Assembly: GCA_012519845.1 (NCBI GenBank)
Contig: JAAYPK010000008.1
Span: 1 to 64,000 of the forward strand
Reading direction: 5' to 3'
Length of the DNA stretch: 64,000 bases
Source of the DNA: Clostridiales bacterium
GTDB taxonomy: Bacteria > Bacillota > Clostridia > Clostridiales > Clostridiaceae
Part shown: piece after piece, positions 16,076 through 25,182 of the stretch
How positions within the stretch are numbered: the stretch's first letter is position 1
Layout: each line of letters opens with the position of its first letter
The notes under the pieces: generated by a model
What the model saw: only the letters and a program-made list of their open reading frames with translations
Database searches by the model: none
What the model was told of the DNA's origin: nothing
Program-made: the position numbers and the translations under genes

Positions 16076-17743
16076 TTGAAGACAGAAAGAGCAAAGGTTA
16101 AAATAATACCTCTTGGTGGATTGAATGAAATAGGGAAAAACATGACAGTTATTGAATACAAAGAGGACATAATAATAATAGACTGCGGTTTGAAATTTCC
16201 TGATGAAGACATGTTTGGTATAGATGTCGTAATTCCGGATATTTCCTATTTATTAAAAAACAAAGAAAAAATAAGAGGAATATTTTTAACTCACGGGCAT
16301 GAAGATCATATAGGGGCACTACCTTATGTACTTAAACAACTAAATGTGCCTATATATGGAACTAAATTAACTTTAGGAATAGTTGAAACAAAATTAAAGG
16401 AGCATGGGTTACTAGCAACAACAACATTAGTAAGAGTGAAACCAAGAGATATTATTAAATTGAATTCGGCTTCAGTTGAGTTTATAAAAACTAATCACTC
16501 AATAGCAGATTCAGTTGCTATTGCAATTCATACACCACTAGGGGTAGTACTTCATACAGGAGATTTTAAAATTGATTATACTCCTATTGATGGAGAACTA
16601 ACAGATTTTGCTAGGTTTGCAGAGCTTGGAAAAAAAGGAGTCCTAGTAATGATGGCTGATTCAACAAATGTTGAAAGACCAGGCTATACAATGTCTGAAA
16701 GAACAGTTGGTGAAAGTTTTGTTAGATTATTTGGTAAAGCAGAAGGAAGAATAATAGTAGCAACTTTCGCATCTAATGTTCACAGAATACAACAAATTAT
16801 AGATGCAGCGCAAAAGTATGGAAGAAAAGTCTCTGTATCTGGAAGAAGTATGGAGAATATAGTACAAGTTGCTATGGAACTTGGATATTTAGAAATGAAT
16901 GAAGATACATTAATATCAATAGATCAAATAAATAAATATCCCAATGATCAAGTAGTATTAATTACAACAGGAAGTCAAGGAGAGCCAATGTCTGCTTTAG
17001 CAAGAATGGCAGCATCTGAGCATAGAAAGATTAATATAGTGGAAGGAGATACAGTTATTTTATCTGCTTCTCCAATACCTGGTAATGAAAAGTTTGTTTC
17101 AAGAGTTGTAAATCAATTATTTAAAAAGGGTGCTGAAGTAATATATGAATCTCTAGCAGAAGTTCATGTATCAGGTCATGCTTGTCAAGAAGAATTGAAA
17201 TTGATGCAAACATTAGTAAAACCAAAATTTTTCATTCCTGTTCATGGTGAATATAGACATTTAAAACAACATGCTGAATTAGCATGTAAATTAGGTTTAC
17301 CAGAAAGAAATTTTGTCATTGCTGAAAATGGTGAAGTAATAGAAGTAAATAGAAATTCTATTAAGAAGAATGGTTCAGTTACATCAGGTCAAGTTTTTGT
17401 TGATGGATTAGGAATAGGTGACGTAGGACATATAGTATTACGTGATAGAAAGCACTTATCTCAAGATGGTATTTTAACAGTAGTAGTAACAATTGAAAAA
17501 GAAACTGGAAGAGTAGTTGCAGGCCCTGATATAATATCAAGAGGCTTTGTGTATGTAAGAGAATCAGAAGGCCTTATGGATGGGGCACGCTCTATTGTTA
17601 AAAATGTTTTGGGTGATTGTGAAGAAAAAAGAGTTACTGAATGGTCAACAATTAAATCAAGTATAAGAGATGAATTAAGAGAATTCTTATACGAAAAAAC
17701 AAAAAGAAAGCCTATGATATTACCAATAATAATGGAAATATAA
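16076..17743 (+). CDS. rnj: Ribonuclease J
   Basis: A 555-residue metallo-beta-lactamase/beta-CASP ribonuclease with endo- and 5'-exonuclease activity, central to Firmicute mRNA decay and rRNA maturation. The metal site THGHEDHIGA (H73, H75, D77, H78) is intact. Beta-CASP motifs and the late HVSGHACQEE and FIPVHGEYRH segments are present, with a C-terminal domain from about 450. TTG 16076 is well placed after AGGAGGGAAT. Whether it is J1 or J2 cannot be read from sequence alone. A 63-base gap follows the Fur-type gene. Confidence 0.95.
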   Translation: MKTERAKVKIIPLGGLNEIGKNMTVIEYKEDIIIIDCGLKFPDEDMFGIDVVIPDISYLLKNKEKIRGIFLTHGHEDHIGALPYVLKQLNVPIYGTKLTLGIVETKLKEHGLLATTTLVRVKPRDIIKLNSASVEFIKTNHSIADSVAIAIHTPLGVVLHTGDFKIDYTPIDGELTDFARFAELGKKGVLVMMADSTNVERPGYTMSERTVGESFVRLFGKAEGRIIVATFASNVHRIQQIIDAAQKYGRKVSVSGRSMENIVQVAMELGYLEMNEDTLISIDQINKYPNDQVVLITTGSQGEPMSALARMAASEHRKINIVEGDTVILSASPIPGNEKFVSRVVNQLFKKGAEVIYESLAEVHVSGHACQEELKLMQTLVKPKFFIPVHGEYRHLKQHAELACKLGLPERNFVIAENGEVIEVNRNSIKKNGSVTSGQVFVDGLGIGDVGHIVLRDRKHLSQDGILTVVVTIEKETGRVVAGPDIISRGFVYVRESEGLMDGARSIVKNVLGDCEEKRVTEWSTIKSSIRDELREFLYEKTKRKPMILPIIMEI

Positions 17744-17785
17744 TATTGACTTTTTTAGGATATAATATTAAAATATAAAAGACGT

Positions 17786-17818
17786 AAAATTGGGTACATG
17801 TGTATCCAATTTTATTTT
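17786..17818 (+). terminator. Probable terminator after RNase J gene
   Basis: AAAATTGGGTACA (17786-17798) pairs with TGTATCCAATTTT (17801-17813), with one G-U pair and a tight centre, followed by ATTTT. A -35/-10-like pair (TTGACT 17746, TAAAAT 17769, 17-bp spacer) lies just upstream and might make a short leader for typA that contains this hairpin. Confidence 0.6.
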
Positions 17819-17873
17819 GGAAAAAAACGTTTATAGGTTTACATAAAGAAACCAAGAAAGATGGAGGATATAA

Positions 17874-19700
17874 ATGGAGTTAACTAAAAGAGAAGATATA
17901 AGAAACATTGCTATTATTGCGCACGTAGATCATGGTAAAACAACATTAGTTGATGCATTATTAAAGCAAAGTCATGTATTTAGAGCAAATGAAAAAGTTC
18001 AAGAAAGAGTAATGGATTCTAATGATCTTGAAAAAGAAAGAGGAATAACTATCCTTTCAAAAAATACATCTGTAATGTATGATGGAGTTAAGATAAATAT
18101 TGTTGACACACCAGGACATGCTGATTTTGGTGGTGAAGTAGAACGTGTATTAAAAATGGTTGATTCAGTTTTACTTGTAGTAGATTCTTATGAAGGACCA
18201 ATGCCACAAACAAAGTTTGTACTAAAAAAAGCACTTGAGTTAGGATTAAAACCAATAGTAGTAATAAACAAAATTGACAAACCTGATGCAAGACCAGAAG
18301 AAGTAATAGATGAAGTATTTGATTTATTTTTAGAATTAGGTGCTAATGATGAACAATTAGACTTTAAAATAATTTATGCATCAGCAAGAGCAGGATATAG
18401 TAAATATGAAGTTGAAGATGATAATAATGATATGAAACCATTATTTGAAACAATAATAAATAATGTTGATCCTCCAACTGGATATTTAGATGAACCATTC
18501 CAAATGCTTGTAACTACACTTGATACAAATGCCTTTGTTGGGAAAATAGCAATTGGAAAAATCCACAGAGGAGTAGTTAAGAAGAATCAAAATGTTTCAT
18601 TAGTAAGCATGGACGGAAATACTAAAAATTATAGAGTTACAAATTTATATACATATAATGGTCTTAAGAGAGTTGAAACAGAAGAAGCAGCTATGGGAGA
18701 TATAGTGGCAATAAGTGGAGTATTAGATGCAAATATTGGTGAAACTATTGCAGATGCTGAACATCCAGAAGCATTACCATTTGTTAATATCGATGAACCA
18801 ACTTTAAGTATGAATTTTATGGTTAATGACTCACCTTTTGCTGGTCAAGAAGGAGAATTCATTACTTCTAGACATTTAAGAGACAGATTAATGCAGGAGC
18901 TTGAAACTAATGTAAGTTTAAGAGTTAAAGAAATTACTCCAGATTGTTTTGAAGTATCAGGAAGAGGAGAACTTCATTTATCTATACTTATTGAAACAAT
19001 GAGAAGAGAAGGATTTGAGTTCCAGGTTTCTAAAGCTAATGTAATATATAAAGAAGAAAATGGTAAGAAGTTAGAACCAATGGAATATCTAACAATAGAT
19101 GTACCAGAAGAATTCATGGGACCTGTTATGGAAAAACTTGGGCCTAGAAAAGGTGAAATGGTTAATATGACATCTGCTGTGAATGGATATTCAAGATTAG
19201 AATTTAAAATCCCTGCTAGAGGATTAATTGGATTTAGAAATGAATTCATGACTGATACAAAGGGTAATGGAATAATGAATCATGTATTTGATAGTTATGG
19301 GCCATATAAAGGAGATATTCCAACTAGAAGTAGAGGATCAATTGTTTCATTTGAAACTGGAGATGCAATAGCATATGGACTATTTAATGCTCAGGATAAG
19401 GGATCATTATTTATAGGACCTGGTGTTCCTGTATATCAAGGTATGATAGTTGGTGTATGTGGAAGAGCAGAAGACTTAGATATTAATGTATGTAAAGGTA
19501 AGAAATTAACTAATACTAGATCTTCTGGAGCAGATGATGCTGTTAAGCTTGTGCCACCAGTAGTAATGTCTCTTGAAAATTCTTTAGAGTTCATTAATAA
19601 TGATGAATTGGTTGAAGTAACACCAAAAAATATAAGAATGAGAAAGATAGTTTTAGATCCAGGTGAAAGAAGAAGATTAATTAGTAGAAATAAGAAATAA
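17874..19700 (+). CDS. typA: Translational GTPase TypA/BipA
   Basis: A 608-residue ribosome-associated GTPase involved in ribosome assembly and stress adaptation. The G1 motif [10 protein letters not shown] (about 16-25), G3 [11 protein letters not shown]4 [10 protein letters not shown] and G5-type SARAGYS are visible, followed by EF-G-like domains and the BipA-specific C-terminus ([16 protein letters not shown]). Full length. ATG 17874 follows GATGGAGGATATAA. It is flanked by hairpin terminators, so it is probably transcribed alone. Confidence 0.96.
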   Translation: MELTKREDIRNIAIIAHVDHGKTTLVDALLKQSHVFRANEKVQERVMDSNDLEKERGITILSKNTSVMYDGVKINIVDTPGHADFGGEVERVLKMVDSVLLVVDSYEGPMPQTKFVLKKALELGLKPIVVINKIDKPDARPEEVIDEVFDLFLELGANDEQLDFKIIYASARAGYSKYEVEDDNNDMKPLFETIINNVDPPTGYLDEPFQMLVTTLDTNAFVGKIAIGKIHRGVVKKNQNVSLVSMDGNTKNYRVTNLYTYNGLKRVETEEAAMGDIVAISGVLDANIGETIADAEHPEALPFVNIDEPTLSMNFMVNDSPFAGQEGEFITSRHLRDRLMQELETNVSLRVKEITPDCFEVSGRGELHLSILIETMRREGFEFQVSKANVIYKEENGKKLEPMEYLTIDVPEEFMGPVMEKLGPRKGEMVNMTSAVNGYSRLEFKIPARGLIGFRNEFMTDTKGNGIMNHVFDSYGPYKGDIPTRSRGSIVSFETGDAIAYGLFNAQDKGSLFIGPGVPVYQGMIVGVCGRAEDLDINVCKGKKLTNTRSSGADDAVKLVPPVVMSLENSLEFINNDELVEVTPKNIRMRKIVLDPGERRRLISRNKK

Positions 19701-19725
19701 TATGGATAAATCTACATTTTGATAT

Positions 19726-19760
19726 AAAAGTAAATAGCCTTTTCTAGGCTATTTACTTTT
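19726..19760 (+). terminator. Rho-independent terminator after typA
   Basis: A perfect 14-bp stem, AAAAGTAAATAGCC at 19726-19739 with GGCTATTTACTTTT at 19747-19760, and a 7-base loop. The T-tract is the 3' arm itself. The ribosome site of mltG begins six bases later. Confidence 0.82.
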
Positions 19761-19776
19761 ATATAAGGAGGATTTT

Positions 19777-20796
19777 ATGAAGAAAAAGAAACTTTTGATA
19801 TTTTTTACTAGCATATTGATTATATTATTAATAGCTATTATTTACTATTATACAAGTACAACTAAATATCCATTTAATAAAAATAGTGATAATGTAGTTA
19901 TTACAGTAGATAATGGTGAAGGATTTACCACATTAATTGATAAACTTGATAATATGGGTATTATAAAAAGTAAATTATGTATAAAAATAAAAATAAAGAT
20001 AAATAAAATTAATCCTAACATACTACCTGGTACATATGAAATTAGTAAAGATACATCTTTAGATAGTTTAATAAAGATGTTAGAAACTGAAGATTTATCA
20101 AAGAATCAAATTTCAATTACTATACCTGAAGGATATACAATAGAAAAAATAGGGAAAGTACTAGAAGATAATAATTTATTTTCTGCAAATGAATTTTATG
20201 AAGCAGTAAAGAATTATCCACTTCCAGAGTTTGTTTCTGATAATAAAAATAAAAAGTATAATTTGGAAGGGTTTCTATATCCAGAAACATATTTTTTTAA
20301 TAAGGATATAGAGCCTAATGAAGTAATTAAAACAATGCTAGATAAATTTATTCAAGAGTTTCATGAAGCTGAAAAGGATACAGGAGTGTCAATTGATAAT
20401 AAAGATATTGAAACTATTATTACAAAAGCCTCACTAGTTGAAAAAGAAGTAAAGATAGAGGATGAAAAAGGTAAAGTAGCATCTGTAATTGAAAATAGAT
20501 TGGATAAAAATATGAAACTAGAATTTTGCTCAACAGTTAATTACGTAATTGGATATGAGGGAAATACTGTGTTAACATATTCTGATATTAAGGTAGATTC
20601 ACCATATAATACATATAAATATGATGGTTTACCTGTAGGGCCTATTGCAAGCCCAAGTATTTCTTCTATAAAAGCAGTATTGTTACCGGATAAAACAGAT
20701 TATCTTTATTTTTTAACTAAAGATGGTGTTTCTACATATTTTTCAAAAACAGCAGAAGAACATGAGAATGCAAAAAAAGAAATGAATATAAATTAA
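19777..20796 (+). CDS. mltG: Endolytic peptidoglycan transglycosylase MltG
   Basis: A 339-residue membrane-anchored enzyme that cleaves nascent glycan strands and so sets their length. It has one N-terminal membrane helix (about 5-25), a LysM-like region, and a YceG catalytic domain with the Glu in TKASLVEKEVK (about 223-233) and the later GLPVGPIASPS motif. ATG 19777 follows TATAAGGAGG. It corresponds to B. subtilis yrrL, which likewise precedes yrrM (trmR). It is separated by 15 bases from trmR, so the two are one operon. Confidence 0.94.
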   Translation: MKKKKLLIFFTSILIILLIAIIYYYTSTTKYPFNKNSDNVVITVDNGEGFTTLIDKLDNMGIIKSKLCIKIKIKINKINPNILPGTYEISKDTSLDSLIKMLETEDLSKNQISITIPEGYTIEKIGKVLEDNNLFSANEFYEAVKNYPLPEFVSDNKNKKYNLEGFLYPETYFFNKDIEPNEVIKTMLDKFIQEFHEAEKDTGVSIDNKDIETIITKASLVEKEVKIEDEKGKVASVIENRLDKNMKLEFCSTVNYVIGYEGNTVLTYSDIKVDSPYNTYKYDGLPVGPIASPSISSIKAVLLPDKTDYLYFLTKDGVSTYFSKTAEEHENAKKEMNIN

Positions 20797-20811
20797 ATTT
20801 GGAGGGTTATT

Positions 20812-21459
20812 GTGAGTAATATTACTTATGAATATATGGAAGAATATATAAGAGGATTAATTCCAAAGGGAAATGGAATTTTAGAAGAAATTGAGAATTT
20901 TGCTAAAGATAATAAAGTACCTATAGTACAAAAAGAAACAGCAAAGTTTTTAGAATTCATGGTAAACATGAAAAAACCTATAAAAATATTAGAGCTTGGT
21001 ACAGCTATAGGATATTCAGCTATATTAATGTATGAAGCAGCAAATACAAATCCTGAAATAATAACTATTGAACGAGATAAGAATATGATTAATATGGCTA
21101 CTGAAAATATTAAGAAATTTAACTTAGAAAATAAAATAAAAATCAAAGAAGGAGATTGCCTTGAGATATTAGAAGCTTTAGATGATTCCTTTGATTTAAT
21201 ATTTATGGATGCAGGAAAAGGACATTATAATCATTTCTTACCACATTGTTTAAGGTTATTAAAAAAGGATGGAATAATAATAGCAGATAATGTACTATTT
21301 AGAGGAATGGTACCATGTAATGATTTGGTAAAAAGAAGAAAAATAACAATAGTAAAAAGAATGAGAGCATATCTTGACATTGTTTCACAAGATAAAGACT
21401 TAATTACTTCTGTAATTCCAATGGGTGATGGAATTGCTATAACTAAAAGGAGGCTATAA
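20812..21459 (+). CDS. trmR: tRNA 5-hydroxyuridine methyltransferase (TrmR-type O-methyltransferase)
   Basis: A 215-residue SAM-dependent class I methyltransferase. The SAM-binding motif is ILELGTAIGYSAILM (about 62-76), with the following acidic ITIERD and DSFDLIFMDAGKGHY. By family and position (B. subtilis yrrM) it converts ho5U34 to mo5U34 in tRNA. The preceding hydroxylation needs the U32 protein encoded 3 bases downstream, which supports the assignment. GTG 20812 is used, with TTGGAGGGTTATT at good spacing. Confidence 0.9.
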   Translation: MSNITYEYMEEYIRGLIPKGNGILEEIENFAKDNKVPIVQKETAKFLEFMVNMKKPIKILELGTAIGYSAILMYEAANTNPEIITIERDKNMINMATENIKKFNLENKIKIKEGDCLEILEALDDSFDLIFMDAGKGHYNHFLPHCLRLLKKDGIIIADNVLFRGMVPCNDLVKRRKITIVKRMRAYLDIVSQDKDLITSVIPMGDGIAITKRRL

Positions 21460-21462
21460 GAT

Positions 21463-22680
21463 ATGAAGAGACCAGAAATATTAGCACCAGCAGGAAGTCT
21501 TGAAAAACTTAAAACTGCAATTGATTTTGGAGCGGATGCAGTTTATTTAGGTGGAAGTAAGTTAAATTTAAGAGCATTTGCAGATAATTTTACTAATGAA
21601 GAAATTGTTGAAGGAGTAAAATATGCTCATGATAGAGGAAGAAAAGTTTATGTTGTAGTAAATGTATTCCCACACAATGGAGATTTAGTTGGAGTTGAAG
21701 ATTATTTACTTAAACTTCAAGAATGTAATGTAGATGCAATATTGGCATCTGACCCATCAATTATAGCAATTGCTAAGGAAGTTGTTCCTGACATGGAGAT
21801 TCATTTAAGTACCCAAGCTAATAACGTAAACTGGAGATCAGCAAAGTTTTGGCATGATATGGGCGTTAAGAGAATAGTTCTTGCAAGAGAATTATCCTTA
21901 AAGGAGATAAAAGAAATAAGAGAAAAACTGACAGAAAGTTGTGATTTAGAAGCATTTGTCCATGGTGCCATGTGTATGAGTTATTCAGGAAGATGTTTAT
22001 TATCTAACTATATGACTGGAAGAGATTCTAATAGAGGTGCTTGTTCTCAAGCATGTAGGTATAAATATTATTTAGTTGAAGAAAAAAGACCTGGAGAATA
22101 TTTTCAAGTTATAGAAGATGATAAAGGAACATACATAATGAATTCAAAGGATTTATGTATGATACAAGATATTGATAAGGTTATTGAAGCAGGTGTATAT
22201 TCATTAAAAATAGAAGGAAGGATGAAAAGTGCATATTATGTTGCTGCTGTAGTAAAAGCTTATAGGCAAGCAGTTGATGCCTATTTGAAAGATCCTAAAA
22301 ACTATAAATTTGATGAAAAGTGGATGCATAGTTTATTAAAAGTTAGTCACAGAAGTTACCATACAGGGTTCTATTTTGGTGAGAAAGACAGACAAATATA
22401 TGAAGATTCATCATATATAAGAAATGCAGATATAGTTGGGATTGTTAAAGAATATGATGAAGAAAGCAAGACTGCACTTGTAGAACAGCGAAATAAGGTA
22501 TTTGATGGCGATGAAGTAGAAATACTTAGACCAGAGGGAGATATATTTTCAGTAAAACTTTTAGATATGAGAGAAAATAACGGAAAAAAAATAGATTCAG
22601 CACCAAGAGCACAAATGTTATTTAGAGTTAAAGTTGATAAACCTTTAAAAGAAAAAGATTTTCTAATTAAAAATAAATAA
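21463..22680 (+). CDS. trhP: U32-family peptidase-like tRNA hydroxylation protein (TrhP)
   Basis: A 405-residue U32 protein. The N-terminal TIM-barrel half starts PEILAPAGSLEKLKTAIDFG. The family cysteines lie in CMSYSGRCLL and RGACSQACRYKY (four ligands likely for an Fe-S cluster), followed by the U32 signature SLKIEGRMKSAYYVA. The C-terminal domain (about 330-405) is a small beta barrel. B. subtilis yrrN and yrrO occupy this place and take part in prephenate-dependent 5-hydroxyuridine formation at tRNA wobble bases. Here a single protein appears to do the job. Protease activity is not expected. Confidence 0.9.
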   Translation: MKRPEILAPAGSLEKLKTAIDFGADAVYLGGSKLNLRAFADNFTNEEIVEGVKYAHDRGRKVYVVVNVFPHNGDLVGVEDYLLKLQECNVDAILASDPSIIAIAKEVVPDMEIHLSTQANNVNWRSAKFWHDMGVKRIVLARELSLKEIKEIREKLTESCDLEAFVHGAMCMSYSGRCLLSNYMTGRDSNRGACSQACRYKYYLVEEKRPGEYFQVIEDDKGTYIMNSKDLCMIQDIDKVIEAGVYSLKIEGRMKSAYYVAAVVKAYRQAVDAYLKDPKNYKFDEKWMHSLLKVSHRSYHTGFYFGEKDRQIYEDSSYIRNADIVGIVKEYDEESKTALVEQRNKVFDGDEVEILRPEGDIFSVKLLDMRENNGKKIDSAPRAQMLFRVKVDKPLKEKDFLIKNK

Positions 22681-22688
22681 AAATGATT

Positions 22689-22736
22689 AAAACACCTTGT
22701 CTATGTCAAAAATTAATGATGTAGGAGGTGTTTTTT
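22689..22736 (+). promoter_or_regulatory. Hairpin with T-run that contains the PBP ribosome site
   Basis: AAAACACCT (22689-22697) pairs with AGGTGTTTT (22726-22734), and the 3' arm runs on to six T. It looks like the terminator of trhP, but its 3' arm contains most of the AGGAGGTG ribosome site (22723-22730) of the PBP gene. It could therefore act as attenuator or translational gate. The 28-base loop makes it only moderately stable. Confidence 0.55.
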
Positions 22737-24314
22737 ATTAGAGTAAAAATAATTCAAAGAATATATATTGTATTGTTATTACTACTAAGTGTAAGATTAT
22801 TCTTTCTTCAAGTTTATCCTACGAAGCAAGTTATGGAACAATACAAGAATCATCAAACTGAAACTGTGAGTACAAGCAAATATAGAGTTTTAGATACAAA
22901 TAGTAAAGATTTAATGAATTATAATAAGAAGTTTATTGTTGTATTTGATAAAAAACCTTTTAGTTTAAATAATTATGAAAATTCCGTGGAAAAGTTAATG
23001 ATAATAAATTACATAATGAAAGAAGAAATTAAGGATTTTGACTTTAATAAGATTATGCAAAGTGAAGGAAAAACTTATTATACAGTATGTGAGGATACTT
23101 ATAATAAAATAAGAAAAATACAAGGAATTAAAGGTATTTATTCTTATATTTCTGAAGATGTTAATAATAAAGATGCATGGAAAATAAGTAATTATTTATC
23201 AAGAATTAATGATGAAAGTGTAGAAGAAGGTACGTTACAAAGTGACTTATATGAGTATTTAAAAAATAACAAAAGCCCTAGTAAAGATTTTTATTTAGAA
23301 GCAAATTCTGAATATAATGAAAGTACAATTTCTAATATAGATAATAATAATAATTTAAAACTTACTATAGATTCTGATTTAGAAAATAAGGTAAGAGAAG
23401 TTTTGTTTAGAAATGAATATTCAAATCTTGCTAATATTGGTGTTATTATTATGGAAAGTGATACTGGGAAAATTAGAGCTATGGTACAAAAAGATGAAAG
23501 TGAACCTAATATTAATCTAGGTATAGAAGGAGTAGGATATGAGCCAGGATCCATATTTAAATTAATTACATTAGGGGCTGCTCTAGATAAAGGGTATGTT
23601 ACTATGAATACTAAATTAAATTGTGTAGGAAATGTATGCAACAAAAATCATATTCATGGATTAATATCTGTTGAGGATGCATTAATAAAATCTTGTAATG
23701 ATAGTTTTGCATTAATAGGAGATAAAATAGAATATGAGAGTTTAATGGATTATGTAAACAAACTTAATGTATTTAAGAAAGATCTAAATTTAAAAGAAGA
23801 ATCAGCAGGTATTAAACCTAATAAAGAAGATGGATTAAATAATATATCAATAGGTCAATGTTTAACAGTTACACCTGTACAAATGTTAGGGGCAATAAAT
23901 TCAATTGTTAATAATGGCACATATGTTAAGCCATTTATTGTAGAGGGTATAGTAGATAGCAATGATAAAATAATTAAATCTTTTGAAACAGAGCAAAAAA
24001 AAGTATTTACAAAAACAACTTCAATAATAATAAAGGATGGAATGAAGAAAGTTGTTTCAAAAGGAACTGGAATAAAAGCAAAAGTTAATGGTATGGATAT
24101 AGGTGGTAAAACTGGTTCAGCTACAAGTGGTTCTTTAAATACAACTCATGGATGGTTCATAGGATATTATACTATTAATAATAAAACATATACTATGGTT
24201 GTTTTTGTGCCAGATTTATTTGAAAAAGATGAAAATGGAGAAGAATTAGGAGGTGGAGATACTGCAGCACCAGTATTTGCTGAAATAATTAAAAATATAG
24301 TTGGTATAAAATAA
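22728..24314 (+). CDS. Class B penicillin-binding protein (transpeptidase)
   Basis: A roughly 528-residue cell-wall transpeptidase, shorter than SpoVD or PBP2 proteins. An N-terminal membrane helix (about 8-28) is followed by a divergent linker or pedestal (30-210) and the catalytic domain with SxxK as SIFK (S275-K278), SxN as SCN (322-324) and KTG (461-463, KTGSATSG). All three active motifs are intact. It may be a sporulation or division PBP, given sigK downstream. The start is unclear: GTG 22728 lies inside the ribosome site, whereas AGGAGGTG is spaced 6 bases from ATT 22737, so initiation at a rare ATT is possible. Confidence 0.9.
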   Translation: MFFIRVKIIQRIYIVLLLLLSVRLFFLQVYPTKQVMEQYKNHQTETVSTSKYRVLDTNSKDLMNYNKKFIVVFDKKPFSLNNYENSVEKLMIINYIMKEEIKDFDFNKIMQSEGKTYYTVCEDTYNKIRKIQGIKGIYSYISEDVNNKDAWKISNYLSRINDESVEEGTLQSDLYEYLKNNKSPSKDFYLEANSEYNESTISNIDNNNNLKLTIDSDLENKVREVLFRNEYSNLANIGVIIMESDTGKIRAMVQKDESEPNINLGIEGVGYEPGSIFKLITLGAALDKGYVTMNTKLNCVGNVCNKNHIHGLISVEDALIKSCNDSFALIGDKIEYESLMDYVNKLNVFKKDLNLKEESAGIKPNKEDGLNNISIGQCLTVTPVQMLGAINSIVNNGTYVKPFIVEGIVDSNDKIIKSFETEQKKVFTKTTSIIIKDGMKKVVSKGTGIKAKVNGMDIGGKTGSATSGSLNTTHGWFIGYYTINNKTYTMVVFVPDLFEKDENGEELGGGDTAAPVFAEIIKNIVGIK

Positions 24315-24377
24315 GATATAGTATGAAAATTTATCTTTTTGAATAGTATATAATAAGCAACTTCTAGGAGGAGTAAA

Positions 24378-25076
24378 GTGTTTGTTATATCAAATTTTCT
24401 CGAACTAATATCTAGTTCACTTTTTTTTACTGGGTACGTTAATGGAAATAATACATTTCCATTACCAATGGATGAAAAAGAAGAAGAGGAATATTTGGAA
24501 AAATTGAAAAAAGGAGATAAAAGTGCTAAAAGTATACTTATAGAAAGAAATCTTCGCTTAGTTGCCCATATAGTAAAAAAATATTCTTTCCCAAGTAAAG
24601 AAGTTGATGAATTAATTTCAATTGGAACTGTTGGATTAATAAAAGCTATTGATTCTTTTGATAATGCAAAGGGAACTAGACTTGCCACATATGCCTCAAG
24701 ATGTATTGAAAATGAAATATTAATGCTATTTAGAAATAATAAAAAACAAAAAAGTGAGGTTTATTTACAAGATCCTATAGGAGTAGATAAAGAAGGCAAT
24801 GAAATATGTTTAATTGATGTATTAAGTAGTGAAAAAGATTCTGTAATAGATAAAGTTGAAAGTAATATTCAAATAAAAACTTTATATAAAAAAATGAATG
24901 AAGTTTTAAGCAAAAGGGAACATGATATTATAGTTATGAGATATGGATTAGAAGATGGTAAGTGCAAAACTCAAAGAGAGATAGCCAGAATTCTTGATAT
25001 TTCAAGATCTTATGTATCTAGAATAGAAAAAAAAGCATTAAAGAAATTACAAAGAGTACTATTATATAATGGATAA
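24378..25076 (+). CDS. sigK: RNA polymerase sporulation sigma factor SigK (pro-form)
   Basis: A 232-residue mother-cell sigma factor for late sporulation. It has an N-terminal hydrophobic pro-sequence of about 20 residues, region 2 ([49 protein letters not shown]) and region 4 with the helix-turn-helix KTQREIARILDISRSYVSRI. The coding sequence is continuous, so there is no skin-type element inside it, unlike in B. subtilis and C. difficile. GTG 24378 follows CTAGGAGGAG. The presence of a pro-sequence suggests proteolytic activation. Confidence 0.93.
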   Translation: MFVISNFLELISSSLFFTGYVNGNNTFPLPMDEKEEEEYLEKLKKGDKSAKSILIERNLRLVAHIVKKYSFPSKEVDELISIGTVGLIKAIDSFDNAKGTRLATYASRCIENEILMLFRNNKKQKSEVYLQDPIGVDKEGNEICLIDVLSSEKDSVIDKVESNIQIKTLYKKMNEVLSKREHDIIVMRYGLEDGKCKTQREIARILDISRSYVSRIEKKALKKLQRVLLYNG

Positions 25077-25182
25077 CTAAAATTGCTAAAATTTTCTTTA
25101 TAAATAAAAGGAATTTAGTAATTTCTATAGAATTAAATAAATTATGAACTTATATAAAAAAGAGGGGTATTTGGAGGGGAAA

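Noticed and set aside
24167-24688. 173-codon minus-strand frame across the PBP end and sigK start
   Set aside because: It is antisense to two strongly conserved genes, with composition typical of a complement shadow.
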